From positions 1-22,623 of the forward strand of contig JACQVL010000342.1 of assembly GCA_016209865.1 (NCBI GenBank): a DNA stretch of 22,623 nt, read 5' to 3'. The first letter of the stretch is position 1; each line of letters opens with the position of its first letter. A model generated the notes under the pieces. It was not told the origin of the DNA and did no database searches. It worked only from the letters and a program-made list of their open reading frames with translations. The stretch comes from Candidatus Latescibacterota bacterium. Its GTDB lineage: Bacteria; JAAXHH01; JACQVL01. Made by a program: the position numbers and the translations under genes. This document shows positions 15,737-22,050 of the stretch, piece by piece.

Positions 15737-16063
15737 CTACTGGAGCGGAGAAAACTCCGTCGGCTTCAGGATGCGGATGGCGACGTCCGCCACGAGCAGC
15801 CCGTTCTTCTCGCTCTCCGCCTTCGCTTGAATCCATTCCGGGTCGCTCACGAACGCGTCCCAGGCCCGCTCCCGGTGCGCCAGGTCGTCGTACGCCACGA
15901 TGTAGTAGAGTTCATTCATGCTCGGCCCGAACACCGGCTGCCAGAACCCGATCACCCGAATGCCGTGCCGCTCGAACAGCCGCATCGTCACCTCGGCAAA
16001 CCGTTTCTTGATGTCGGCCATCCGGCCGGGCATGATCTTATAGACGCGTTCTTCGTAGATCAT
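15737..16063 (-). CDS. NIPSNAP family protein
   Basis: A 108-residue single-domain NIPSNAP protein with the dimeric alpha/beta-barrel fold. It shows the opening strand MIYEERVYKIMPGRM, the HGIRVIGFWQPVFGPSMNELYYIVAYDDL core and the AWDAFVSDPEWIQAKAESEKNG helix, all typical of the family. A good ribosome site, GGGAGG, lies just upstream on the minus strand. The biochemical function of bacterial NIPSNAP proteins is not settled. They are common as small partners in catabolic operons. Here it sits between an aminotransferase and a phosphatase with gaps of about ten bases, so it is almost surely co-transcribed with them. Confidence 0.92.
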   Translation of the reverse strand: MIYEERVYKIMPGRMADIKKRFAEVTMRLFERHGIRVIGFWQPVFGPSMNELYYIVAYDDLAHRERAWDAFVSDPEWIQAKAESEKNGLLVADVAIRILKPTEFSPLQ

Positions 16064-16075
16064 GGGAACCTCCCT

Positions 16076-17218
16076 TTACGTCAGTCCCGCCAGACAACTC
16101 CCTCGCTCGACTCGATGGCCCGACTGGCGCAGGAAATGCTCGACGCCGACGAGCAGGGGCACGATCGCCCCGAGGCTCGCGTTCGGTCCCATGTGGCCGA
16201 TGCGAACCGCCTTATCGAACCATTCCCGAATGCCCTGTGCGATGTGAATCCCGTATTCAGCCTTCAAGAATTCGACCAGCGCGCCGGGGTTGAACAGACC
16301 GGCCGATTCGATGACCGTCAGGTTCGCGCAGGCGACGTCCTCGTCGGCCATGACGGCCAGCCCCATCGCCCGCATGCCCGACCGGACGACCCGGGCGATT
16401 CGCGCGTGCCGCTCCCACCGGGCCTCCAGCCCTTCGTCCAGGATGAGCCGGGTGCTCGACCGGAGGGCGACGACGTTGTTCACCGGGATGGTGCCGGGAT
16501 GCGGATGGTAGTCGGCCTGCTCCGAGGCGAACCTGCGCCAGGTTTGCAGGTTACCGACCCAGCCGCGATGGCCTTGACACCGGTCGATCGCCTGCCACGC
16601 CCGGCTGTTGATAGCGATGAGCGCCAGGCCGGGCGGGGATTCGAGGGCTTTCTGCGAGGCGGTGACGCACACATCGACCCCCCAGGCGTCCATCTCGAAC
16701 GGCTCGCCGCCCAGCGAGGCGATCCCATCGACGACGACGAGGAGGTCGTGCTTCCGGGCAGCCTGCGCGAGGTCATGCACCGGGTTCGCCACCCCGGTGG
16801 ACGTTTCCCCGTGGACGACGAGCACCGCCTTGAGGTCGGGCGCGCCCGCCACGGCCGCGTCGATATCGGCCGGCCGGAACGGGCTTCCCCACCGCTTCGT
16901 CAGCCACGTCACCCGCAAGCCGTGGGACTCCGCAACCTCGCCTAAACGATGGCCGAAATACCCGTTATCTAAGGCCAGGACGTGGTCGCCTTCATCGAAC
17001 AGGCTGTTGATGACCATATCGGTGCCCGTATTCCCGGAGCCGACGACGACGAAGACGTCCCCGCTCGTCCTGAAGATCGCTCTCAGGTTCGCTTTCGTCT
17101 CATTCAGAATCCCGATCCACCGCTCGCCGTAATGCGCGGTCAACGGGTCGCTCATGTGCGTCAACACGTCGGGATCGACTTCAACCGGGCCTGGAATCAT
17201 TAAGCGATAGCGTCTCAC
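16076..17218 (-). CDS. Class V aminotransferase (alanine/serine-glyoxylate type)
   Basis: A 380-residue fold-type I PLP enzyme of the AGXT / serine-pyruvate aminotransferase group. The PLP lysine is K190 in TASQKALESPPG. The pyridine-nitrogen Asp is D164 in VVVDGIASLGG, and the phosphate-loop segment is SGNTGTD near residue 61. The C-terminal substrate-binding Arg is in KAVRIGHMG. The N-terminal IPGPVEV is the family hallmark. The start is GTG; its ribosome site AAAGGA (complement of 17225-17230) is supplied by the heptad array upstream. It would interconvert glyoxylate or other 2-oxoacids with amino acids. Together with the hydroxyacid dehydrogenase this could support serine/glyoxylate metabolism, but phosphonate- or sulfonate-related aminotransferases belong to the same family. 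Confidence 0.92.
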   Translation of the reverse strand: MRRYRLMIPGPVEVDPDVLTHMSDPLTAHYGERWIGILNETKANLRAIFRTSGDVFVVVGSGNTGTDMVINSLFDEGDHVLALDNGYFGHRLGEVAESHGLRVTWLTKRWGSPFRPADIDAAVAGAPDLKAVLVVHGETSTGVANPVHDLAQAARKHDLLVVVDGIASLGGEPFEMDAWGVDVCVTASQKALESPPGLALIAINSRAWQAIDRCQGHRGWVGNLQTWRRFASEQADYHPHPGTIPVNNVVALRSSTRLILDEGLEARWERHARIARVVRSGMRAMGLAVMADEDVACANLTVIESAGLFNPGALVEFLKAEYGIHIAQGIREWFDKAVRIGHMGPNASLGAIVPLLVGVEHFLRQSGHRVERGSCLAGLT

Positions 17219-17226
17219 TGAACATC

Positions 17227-17268
17227 CTTTCGTCCTTCGTCCTTTGTCCTTGCTCTTTCGTCCTTACT
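17227..17268. repeat. Heptad array CCTTCGT between ThDP-enzyme and aminotransferase genes
   Basis: Six 7-bp units in register: CTTTCGT (17227), CCTTCGT (17234), CCTTTGT (17241), CCTTGCT (17248), CTTTCGT (17255) and CCTTACT (17262). It fills the whole 45-bp gap, supplies the TAA stop of the ThDP enzyme and abuts the aminotransferase ribosome site. Its unit is the same family as the arrays at 1324-1435. It has no inverted partner here. Confidence 0.8.
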
Positions 17269-18955
17269 TCGCTTCCTGGAAACGTGCATACAGGCGCGCC
17301 AGAGAGGGGCTCGGCACCTCATGATGGGCCATCACCTCGACGAGCGCGGGCCGGCCGGCGGCACACGCCTGCGCGAACGCGTCGGCCAGGTCGGCCGGGT
17401 CATCCACCCTGAACCCGGCCAGACCGACACTCTCGGCTAACTTGACCAGGTCGGGCGTCCCCAAGAACGTCGCGTACGGGCCCCGGTACGCCGACGTCTG
17501 CATGTTATGAATCATCCCGTACTGATGATCGGCGAGGACGACCAGGACGATGTTCGCCTGTTCGGTCACCGCCGTCCCCAGGTCGCTGAGAGCCATTAAC
17601 AGACACCCGTCTCCCGTCACCCCGACGACCTGGCGGTCGGGATGGACGAGCTTGGCGGCGATCGCGCCCGGCAGGGCGAACCCCATCTCCCCCCAGCGTC
17701 CCGGCAGGATCAGCCGCATCCCGGCGCGGACGGTGAGGAGGTGCTGCAGCCAGGACGCCCCATTGCTGACATCCCCGACGACGATCGCATCCGGGTCGAG
17801 ATGATTGGCCAGTTCCCGGACGGCCAGGCCAAAATGCATCGGCCGGAGCGATTCGTACTCCTCTAACGTCTGGAGTTTCGTCTCCGCGGCTACTCGCCGG
17901 TACTCGGCGAGTCTGGCCACGAGCTGGTCCCCGCTCGCCACAGTCCGTCCACGGAGGCGTTCGATCAGCCCGCAGACGGCTAAGCGGGTATCCGCCGTGG
18001 TGTCGACCGCCGCATCGGCCACACGCTTCCCTGTGTCGTCGAACGCGATGAACAGGTGGCGACCGGTGAGATGGCGGCGCAGGATGTGGACGCTCTCCGT
18101 CTCACGCAGGAACCCGACGGAGAGGACGACATCGGCGTCGCGGAGGAGGTCGTAGACGAACGGGTTGGCGGTCCAGGAATAGAAGTAACCAGCCGACAAC
18201 GGATGATCGTCCGGGATCACTCCGGCCTCATACATCGGGTAGACGACCGGCGCGGAGAGTCGTTCCGCCAGGTCGACCAGTTCCCGCGAGGCGCCGGTCG
18301 CGAAGACGCCGGGGCCGGCGGCGATCACCGGGGCGCGGGCGGCGCGCAGGGTCGAAGCGACCCGATCCAGTGCCGCCTGATCCGGCTGGAACCGGGCTGG
18401 CGGACGCCGCTGGTACGGCCTGACCTCCACCGTCTCCGGCTCGTCCCACCGTAGGGGCACCTCCACATGCACCGGGCCGGGCCTTCCGCTCGTCGCCAGA
18501 TGGAACGCCTCTGCCAGCACTGCCGGAAGGTCGGAAAACCGCTCGACCCGGACGCTCCATTTCGTGATGTCCGTAAACATTCTGTACAGGAAATCTGGCT
18601 TCTCGACCCCATGGAACGCTTCCCGGTCCGCGTCAACCGGGACGGTCCCGGAGAGATGGACGACCGGGGAGGCGGCGGTGAACGCCTGGGCGACCCCGGA
18701 GATCGAGTTGGTCGCGCCCGGCCCGGCGGTGACCAGGCAGACCCCCGGCCGGCGGGTCAGACGCCCGTACATATCCGCCATCAGCGCTGCGTTGTTCTCG
18801 TGCTTGACTGTGATGTGACGGATGGCCGGGACATCGCGGAGGGCATCGTAGATCGGGAGGACGTGCGAGCCGGGGAGGCCGAAGATCGTCTCAACGCCCT
18901 CGGCCAACAGCGCATCGACGACTGCCGTCCCGACCGTGTGGGACTGGGTGCTCAT
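17264..18955 (-). CDS. ThDP-dependent enzyme, acetolactate-synthase-like
   Basis: A 563-residue enzyme with the three-domain order of the acetohydroxyacid synthase / decarboxylase family (pyrimidine domain, central domain, ThDP domain). The catalytic Glu is E53 in KHENNAALMAD. GDG is at 448-450. The Asn-Asn that normally closes the ThDP motif is Ala-Asp in LADHQYG, so the usual Mg-ligand Asn appears to be D476. E53 excludes glyoxylate carboligase, which lacks it. No FAD or regulatory-subunit gene is nearby, so branched-chain synthesis is not indicated. A catabolic 2-oxoacid decarboxylase, carboligase or C-C hydrolase (IolD-like) is more likely. AAGGAG lies just upstream of the ATG on the minus strand. 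Confidence 0.92.
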   Translation of the reverse strand: MSTQSHTVGTAVVDALLAEGVETIFGLPGSHVLPIYDALRDVPAIRHITVKHENNAALMADMYGRLTRRPGVCLVTAGPGATNSISGVAQAFTAASPVVHLSGTVPVDADREAFHGVEKPDFLYRMFTDITKWSVRVERFSDLPAVLAEAFHLATSGRPGPVHVEVPLRWDEPETVEVRPYQRRPPARFQPDQAALDRVASTLRAARAPVIAAGPGVFATGASRELVDLAERLSAPVVYPMYEAGVIPDDHPLSAGYFYSWTANPFVYDLLRDADVVLSVGFLRETESVHILRRHLTGRHLFIAFDDTGKRVADAAVDTTADTRLAVCGLIERLRGRTVASGDQLVARLAEYRRVAAETKLQTLEEYESLRPMHFGLAVRELANHLDPDAIVVGDVSNGASWLQHLLTVRAGMRLILPGRWGEMGFALPGAIAAKLVHPDRQVVGVTGDGCLLMALSDLGTAVTEQANIVLVVLADHQYGMIHNMQTSAYRGPYATFLGTPDLVKLAESVGLAGFRVDDPADLADAFAQACAAGRPALVEVMAHHEVPSPSLARLYARFQEAK

Positions 18956-18971
18956 ACGACTCCTTAGGCCG

Positions 18972-19014
18972 ATTACGGATTGCGAATTGCGGAATGAGGA
19001 GCGAAATTCCGCTC
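18972..19014. repeat. Heptad array ATTGCGG and small palindrome
   Basis: Units ATTACGG (18972), ATTGCGA (18979), ATTGCGG (18986) and AATGAGG (18993) follow a 7-bp period. They are followed by the palindrome GAGCGAAATTCCGCTC (18999-19014). On the minus strand the array lies directly 5' of the ThDP-enzyme ribosome site. The unit is the same family as the array at 21521-21594. Confidence 0.75.
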
Positions 19015-19049
19015 TTCACAATCACTGAATTCCTGGGCAATAATGGCGC

Positions 19050-19077
19050 AATATACATACTTTAGCCGGGGAATCAA
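19050..19077 (-). promoter_or_regulatory. Candidate leftward sigma-70-type promoter
   Basis: Reading the minus strand, TTGATT (complement of 19072-19077) is followed after 16 bases by TATATT (complement of 19050-19055), matching the -35 and -10 consensus at 4/6 and 5/6. It lies in the only AT-rich part of the divergent gap, about 95 bases before the ThDP-enzyme start. It would drive the leftward operon. Predicted from sequence only. Confidence 0.5.
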
Positions 19078-19099
19078 CAAGAAAATTCAGCGATCGTCC

Positions 19100-19128
19100 T
19101 TGACAAATGCATAGACTGGCCGTAGTTT
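19100..19128 (+). promoter_or_regulatory. Candidate rightward sigma-70-type promoter
   Basis: A perfect -35 hexamer TTGACA (19100-19105) is followed after 17 bases by TAGTTT (19123-19128), a weak -10. It would transcribe the Gfo/Idh/MocA gene at 19215 with a leader of about 80 bases that contains the palindrome at 19173-19192. Predicted from sequence only. Confidence 0.5.
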
Positions 19129-19172
19129 ACTGATCCAAGCAGTGCGACGTCGTATTAATGGGACGGGTGTAG

Positions 19173-19192
19173 GGGCGCGATTCATCGCGCCC
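19173..19192. other. Tight palindrome GGGCGCGAT-TC-ATCGCGCCC in the 5' leader
   Basis: Perfect 9-bp arms with a two-base centre, lying 12 bases before the ribosome site AGGAGGA of the downstream gene. The 8-bp arm GGGCGCGA/TCGCGCCC is the same as in the stem-loop at 4786-4831. It could be an operator or a member of a dispersed palindrome family. Such GTAGGGGCG-type palindromes occur between genes in many bacteria. Confidence 0.6.
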
Positions 19193-19214
19193 TGCGCGCT
19201 TCCAGGAGGAGAAT

Positions 19215-20489
19215 ATGGAGGCGATACGGCTGGGGCTGGTTGGATGCGGCGGGATGGGCCATCGCCATCTGTTCGGCCTGGCAGAGCTCCATCGCGCTGG
19301 CCTCTGCCGGTTCGCGCCGGTTGCCGCGTGCGATCCCCGGCACGAGAACGCGGTGTCGTTAGCGGCTCACGTCACGGAGCATTTCGGGACGCGTCCCGCC
19401 GTGGTGGGGACGATGGACGAACTCGCGTCCGTCGGGGGCATCCAGGCGGTCGATATCTGCACCGACCCGCCTCATCACCACACCTTAGCGGTGGAGGCGA
19501 TGCGCCGGGGGTGGGATGCGATGGTCGAGAAGCCGATGGGACTGACCGCCCGGGCGTGCCGTCTGATGCGACAGGCTGCGGTGGAGACCGGCCGCCTGCT
19601 GTCAGTGGCGGAGAATTACCGGCGCGACCCGATCAACCGGCTGGCGAAGGCGCTGCTCGACCAGGGGGTGATCGGCCGGACCCGGTTCATGATGCACAAC
19701 ACCGCGGGCGGCCGTGACCAGATGCTCATCTCCGTCTGGCGCCACCAGAAGAACATGAGCGGCATCCTCCTGGATGTCGGGGTGCATTTTTCGGACATGA
19801 TCGAATACCTGATGGGGGACGTCACGACGGTCTACGCCCAGACCCGGCTGTACGAGAAGACCCGGAAAAACCCGATGGCCGGGAAAGACCCGGATGCCGT
19901 CGAGCACACCTCACCTGCCGGGGTCTACGAACGCTGGCAGAAGGACATGCCCGCTGAATTCGAGGCGACGGCGGAAGACGCCGCGTACGCCACCCTCGTG
20001 TTCGCCAGCGGGGCGGTCGGCCAGTACCTCGAAGAACACGCCGCCCACGGGCGGGGATTCTGGCACCGGGCGGTCTACGGGGAACGGGGGTCGCTCGACC
20101 TGCCCGGCGACCGGTCCGGCCAGCCGATCAACCTGACGCTCGACGACGGAGGCCTGATCGAGGGCGCCGCCATCCTCGACCTCGTCCCCGATTTTCACGT
20201 CGATGACGCGACGGCGGCGCTGTTCGGCGGGACGCGGCTCTGGCGGTACAGCTTCCCGTTCGCGGAGACCGACCGGAAGATCATCGCCATCGAGTACGCG
20301 GACTTTGCCGACGCCATCCTGACCGGCCGGCCGCCGGAGGTCGGGCCGGACATGGGCGCCCGCTCCGTCGCCATCTCGTACGCGATGTTAGAGTCTGGGG
20401 CGCTCAACCGGCCGGTGACGATCGACGAGGTGCTCGACGATCGGACACACACGTATCAAGCGGAGATCAACGAGAGTTTGGGGATTTAA
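19215..20489 (+). CDS. Gfo/Idh/MocA family oxidoreductase (second copy)
   Basis: A 424-residue NAD(P)-dependent sugar or polyol dehydrogenase. The Rossmann motif is GLVGCGGMGHRH (residues 7-18), the catalytic EKP is at 105-107 (K106), and LLDVGVHFSDMIEY carries the second active-site pair D187 and H191. It is longer than the first copy and differs clearly in sequence, so they are not a recent duplication. AGGAGGA lies a few bases before the ATG. The gene opens the rightward operon opposite the ThDP-enzyme operon and shares the divergent control region with it. The TIM-barrel isomerase downstream is a frequent partner of such dehydrogenases in inositol and rare-sugar pathways. Substrate not determinable. 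Confidence 0.93.
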   Translation: MEAIRLGLVGCGGMGHRHLFGLAELHRAGLCRFAPVAACDPRHENAVSLAAHVTEHFGTRPAVVGTMDELASVGGIQAVDICTDPPHHHTLAVEAMRRGWDAMVEKPMGLTARACRLMRQAAVETGRLLSVAENYRRDPINRLAKALLDQGVIGRTRFMMHNTAGGRDQMLISVWRHQKNMSGILLDVGVHFSDMIEYLMGDVTTVYAQTRLYEKTRKNPMAGKDPDAVEHTSPAGVYERWQKDMPAEFEATAEDAAYATLVFASGAVGQYLEEHAAHGRGFWHRAVYGERGSLDLPGDRSGQPINLTLDDGGLIEGAAILDLVPDFHVDDATAALFGGTRLWRYSFPFAETDRKIIAIEYADFADAILTGRPPEVGPDMGARSVAISYAMLESGALNRPVTIDEVLDDRTHTYQAEINESLGI

Positions 20490-20493
20490 AATC

Positions 20494-20663
20494 AGTGACG
20501 AGTGACAAGTGATGAGTGACGAGTTAAGATCAGGTTGTCATTCTGAGCGAAGCGAAGAATCCCGTCGTGCGTGAGACCCTTCGCTGTGCTCAGGGTGACA
20601 TGGGGGGAGCAGTTCTTCGCCTCAATCTTAATCTTCTTTTCCTCGTCACTGGTCACTGCTCTT
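20494..20663. repeat. Nested intergenic repeat: AGTGACG heptads, CTGAGC palindrome pair, inverted heptads
   Basis: The outer left array has AGTGACG (20494), AGTGACA (20501), AGTGATG (20508), AGTGACG (20515) and AGTTAAG (20522). The outer right arm has CTCGTCACT (20642-20650) and GGTCACT. Inside, TTAAGAT (20524) pairs with ATCTTAA (20625). At the centre, TTCTGAGCGAAGCGAAGAA (20541-20559) faces CTTCGCTGTGCTCAGGGT (20579-20596), a dispersed type seen between genes of many bacteria. The whole 184-bp gap is repeat sequence with no gene. The right arm ends at the CGGAGG ribosome site of the next gene. Confidence 0.85.
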
Positions 20664-20673
20664 CGGAGGTTCC

Positions 20674-21516
20674 ATGCAACTCGGCTACAGCACCTGGGGG
20701 ATGCCGACCGTTCCGCTGGAGCGGGCGGTCCCGCATCTGGCCGCGCTCGGGTACGACGGCATTGAACTCACCGTCATTCCGGGCTACACCACGGAATTGA
20801 GCACCCTCGTCCCGTCCGAACGGCGGTGGATTCGGCGGGCGTTCCAGGAACACCACCTGGCGTTGCCCGCCATCGCGGCCCACTCCAGCCTGCTGGAGAC
20901 GGACCCCGACAGGCACGCGACGAACATGGCGCGGCTCCGGGCCGCGGTTGATTTAGCGGCCGACCTGACGTGGGGGGATACTCCTCCGGCTGTCAACACC
21001 ACGCCTGGGGGCGGGCCGGATGAGTGGGACGGGGTGAAGGGCCGCTTAGTGGAGGAGACGCGGACGCTGGTCGAGTACGCCGCGTCATCCGGGGTGACGA
21101 TCGCGATGGAACCGCACGTCGGCGCGTCGATCAACAGCCCGGAGCGGGTGCTCTGGCTGATCGAGCAGGTCGGCTCCCCGTACCTGCGCGTGAATTTCGA
21201 CATCAGCCACTTCGATGTCGTCGGTCTGACGATCGAGGAGACGGTGCCCGTCCTCGCGCCGTATTCCGCGCATACGCACGTCAAAGACCAGCGGGGCCGG
21301 CATCCGGATTTCGAGTTCCTCATCCCGGGCGAGGGCACGTTCGACTACGTCCGGTACCTGAAGGCGATGCAGGCCGCCGGGTATGAGAAGTTTATCACCG
21401 TCGAAGTGAGTGTCATGGTCCAACGCCGCCCGGAGTACGACCCGTTCGCGGCGGCGGAGTTGTCGTACCGAACCCTCTCCGCTGCGTTCGAGCAGGCGGG
21501 GATTGAGAGAAGGTAA
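20674..21516 (+). CDS. Sugar phosphate isomerase/epimerase family TIM barrel
   Basis: A 280-residue protein of the xylose-isomerase-like AP-endonuclease 2 family (PF01261). The barrel starts with MQLGYSTWGM and GYDGIEL. Metal-binding residues expected for the fold are visible: E146 (IAMEPHVG), D176 (NFDISHFD), H202 (HTHVKD) and E244 (ITVEVS). CGGAGG lies just upstream of the ATG. Relatives include IolE, IolI, hydroxypyruvate isomerase and D-tagatose 3-epimerase. The position after a Gfo/Idh/MocA dehydrogenase suggests the pair acts on one keto-sugar or keto-inositol intermediate. The exact reaction is unknown. Confidence 0.92.
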   Translation: MQLGYSTWGMPTVPLERAVPHLAALGYDGIELTVIPGYTTELSTLVPSERRWIRRAFQEHHLALPAIAAHSSLLETDPDRHATNMARLRAAVDLAADLTWGDTPPAVNTTPGGGPDEWDGVKGRLVEETRTLVEYAASSGVTIAMEPHVGASINSPERVLWLIEQVGSPYLRVNFDISHFDVVGLTIEETVPVLAPYSAHTHVKDQRGRHPDFEFLIPGEGTFDYVRYLKAMQAAGYEKFITVEVSVMVQRRPEYDPFAAAELSYRTLSAAFEQAGIERR

Positions 21517-21520
21517 CCCT

Positions 21521-21594
21521 ATTGCGGATTTCGGAATGCGGATTGAACAGCCAGATATCAAATCCGCAATCTGAAATCTTCAATCCGCAATTTC
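21521..21594. repeat. Inverted heptad arrays ATTGCGG / CCGCAAT
   Basis: The left array has ATTGCGG (21521), ATTTCGG (21528), AATGCGG (21535) and ATTGAAC (21542). The right array has AATCCGC (21561), AATCTGA (21568), AATCTTC (21575), AATCCGC (21582) and AATTTCA (21589). Both have a 7-bp period and are complementary. The inner segment, 21540-21558, matches the 12541-12639 element in inverted orientation with one mismatch. The right arm ends six bases before the AGGAGGGAG ribosome site. Confidence 0.85.
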
Positions 21595-21618
21595 ATATAC
21601 AGGAGGGAGATCACAGTC

Positions 21619-22050
21619 ATGCCATACGATCCTGAACTGGTACAGCCGATGCGAGAGGAACTCACCCAGCTTGGGGTGCAGGAACTACGGACATCGGCGG
21701 AGGTCGACGAGGTCTTGACGAACGAGAATGGGACCGTCCTGGTGGTCGTGAACTCGGTCTGCGGGTGTGCGGCTGCGAACGCCCGTCCGGGGGTGGCCAT
21801 GGCCCTGCAACACCGGACGCTCCCGGACAAGATCACGACCGTGTTCGCCGGCGTCGACGTGGAGGCGACCGGCCGGGCGCGCAGTTACTTCACGGGGTAT
21901 TTCCCCAGTTCCCCCCAGATCGCGCTGTTGCGTGACGGCCAGGTCGTCTTCATACTGGAGCGGCACGACATCGAAGGCCGGACTGCGCTGGATGTGGCGC
22001 ATCGGCTGACCGAGGCGTTCGACACGTACTGCGCCGTCCCAGCAGAATAA
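21619..22050 (+). CDS. BrxA/BrxB family bacilliredoxin (CGC motif)
   Basis: A 143-residue thioredoxin-fold protein of the YphP/YqiW (UPF0403) family. The active site is C48-G49-C50 in NSVCGCAAANARP. The family signatures LVVVNS, VFAGVDVEAT, YFTGYFPSSPQIALL and ERHDIEGR are all present, and the length is normal. Bacilliredoxins reduce protein-bacillithiol mixed disulfides, so the gene hints that this organism makes bacillithiol. No bsh biosynthesis genes are in the window. AGGAGGGAG precedes the ATG. It is separated from the isomerase by a 102-bp repeat-filled gap and need not share its pathway. Confidence 0.95.
   Translation: MPYDPELVQPMREELTQLGVQELRTSAEVDEVLTNENGTVLVVVNSVCGCAAANARPGVAMALQHRTLPDKITTVFAGVDVEATGRARSYFTGYFPSSPQIALLRDGQVVFILERHDIEGRTALDVAHRLTEAFDTYCAVPAE

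Noticed and set aside
15161-16945. Long plus-strand open frame of about 594 codons opposite the phosphatase, NIPSNAP and aminotransferase genes
   Set aside because: It spans three well-identified minus-strand genes, its translation is rich in Arg, Pro, Asp and His as expected for a GC-rich shadow frame, and it shows no family motif.
17264-18955. Glyoxylate carboligase
   Set aside because: The catalytic Glu (E53) is present, whereas Gcl has a non-acidic residue there.
20537-20599. Intrinsic terminator for the Gfo/Idh/MocA gene
   Set aside because: The CTGAGC-type pair can fold but no T-tract follows; it matches a dispersed repeat type instead.
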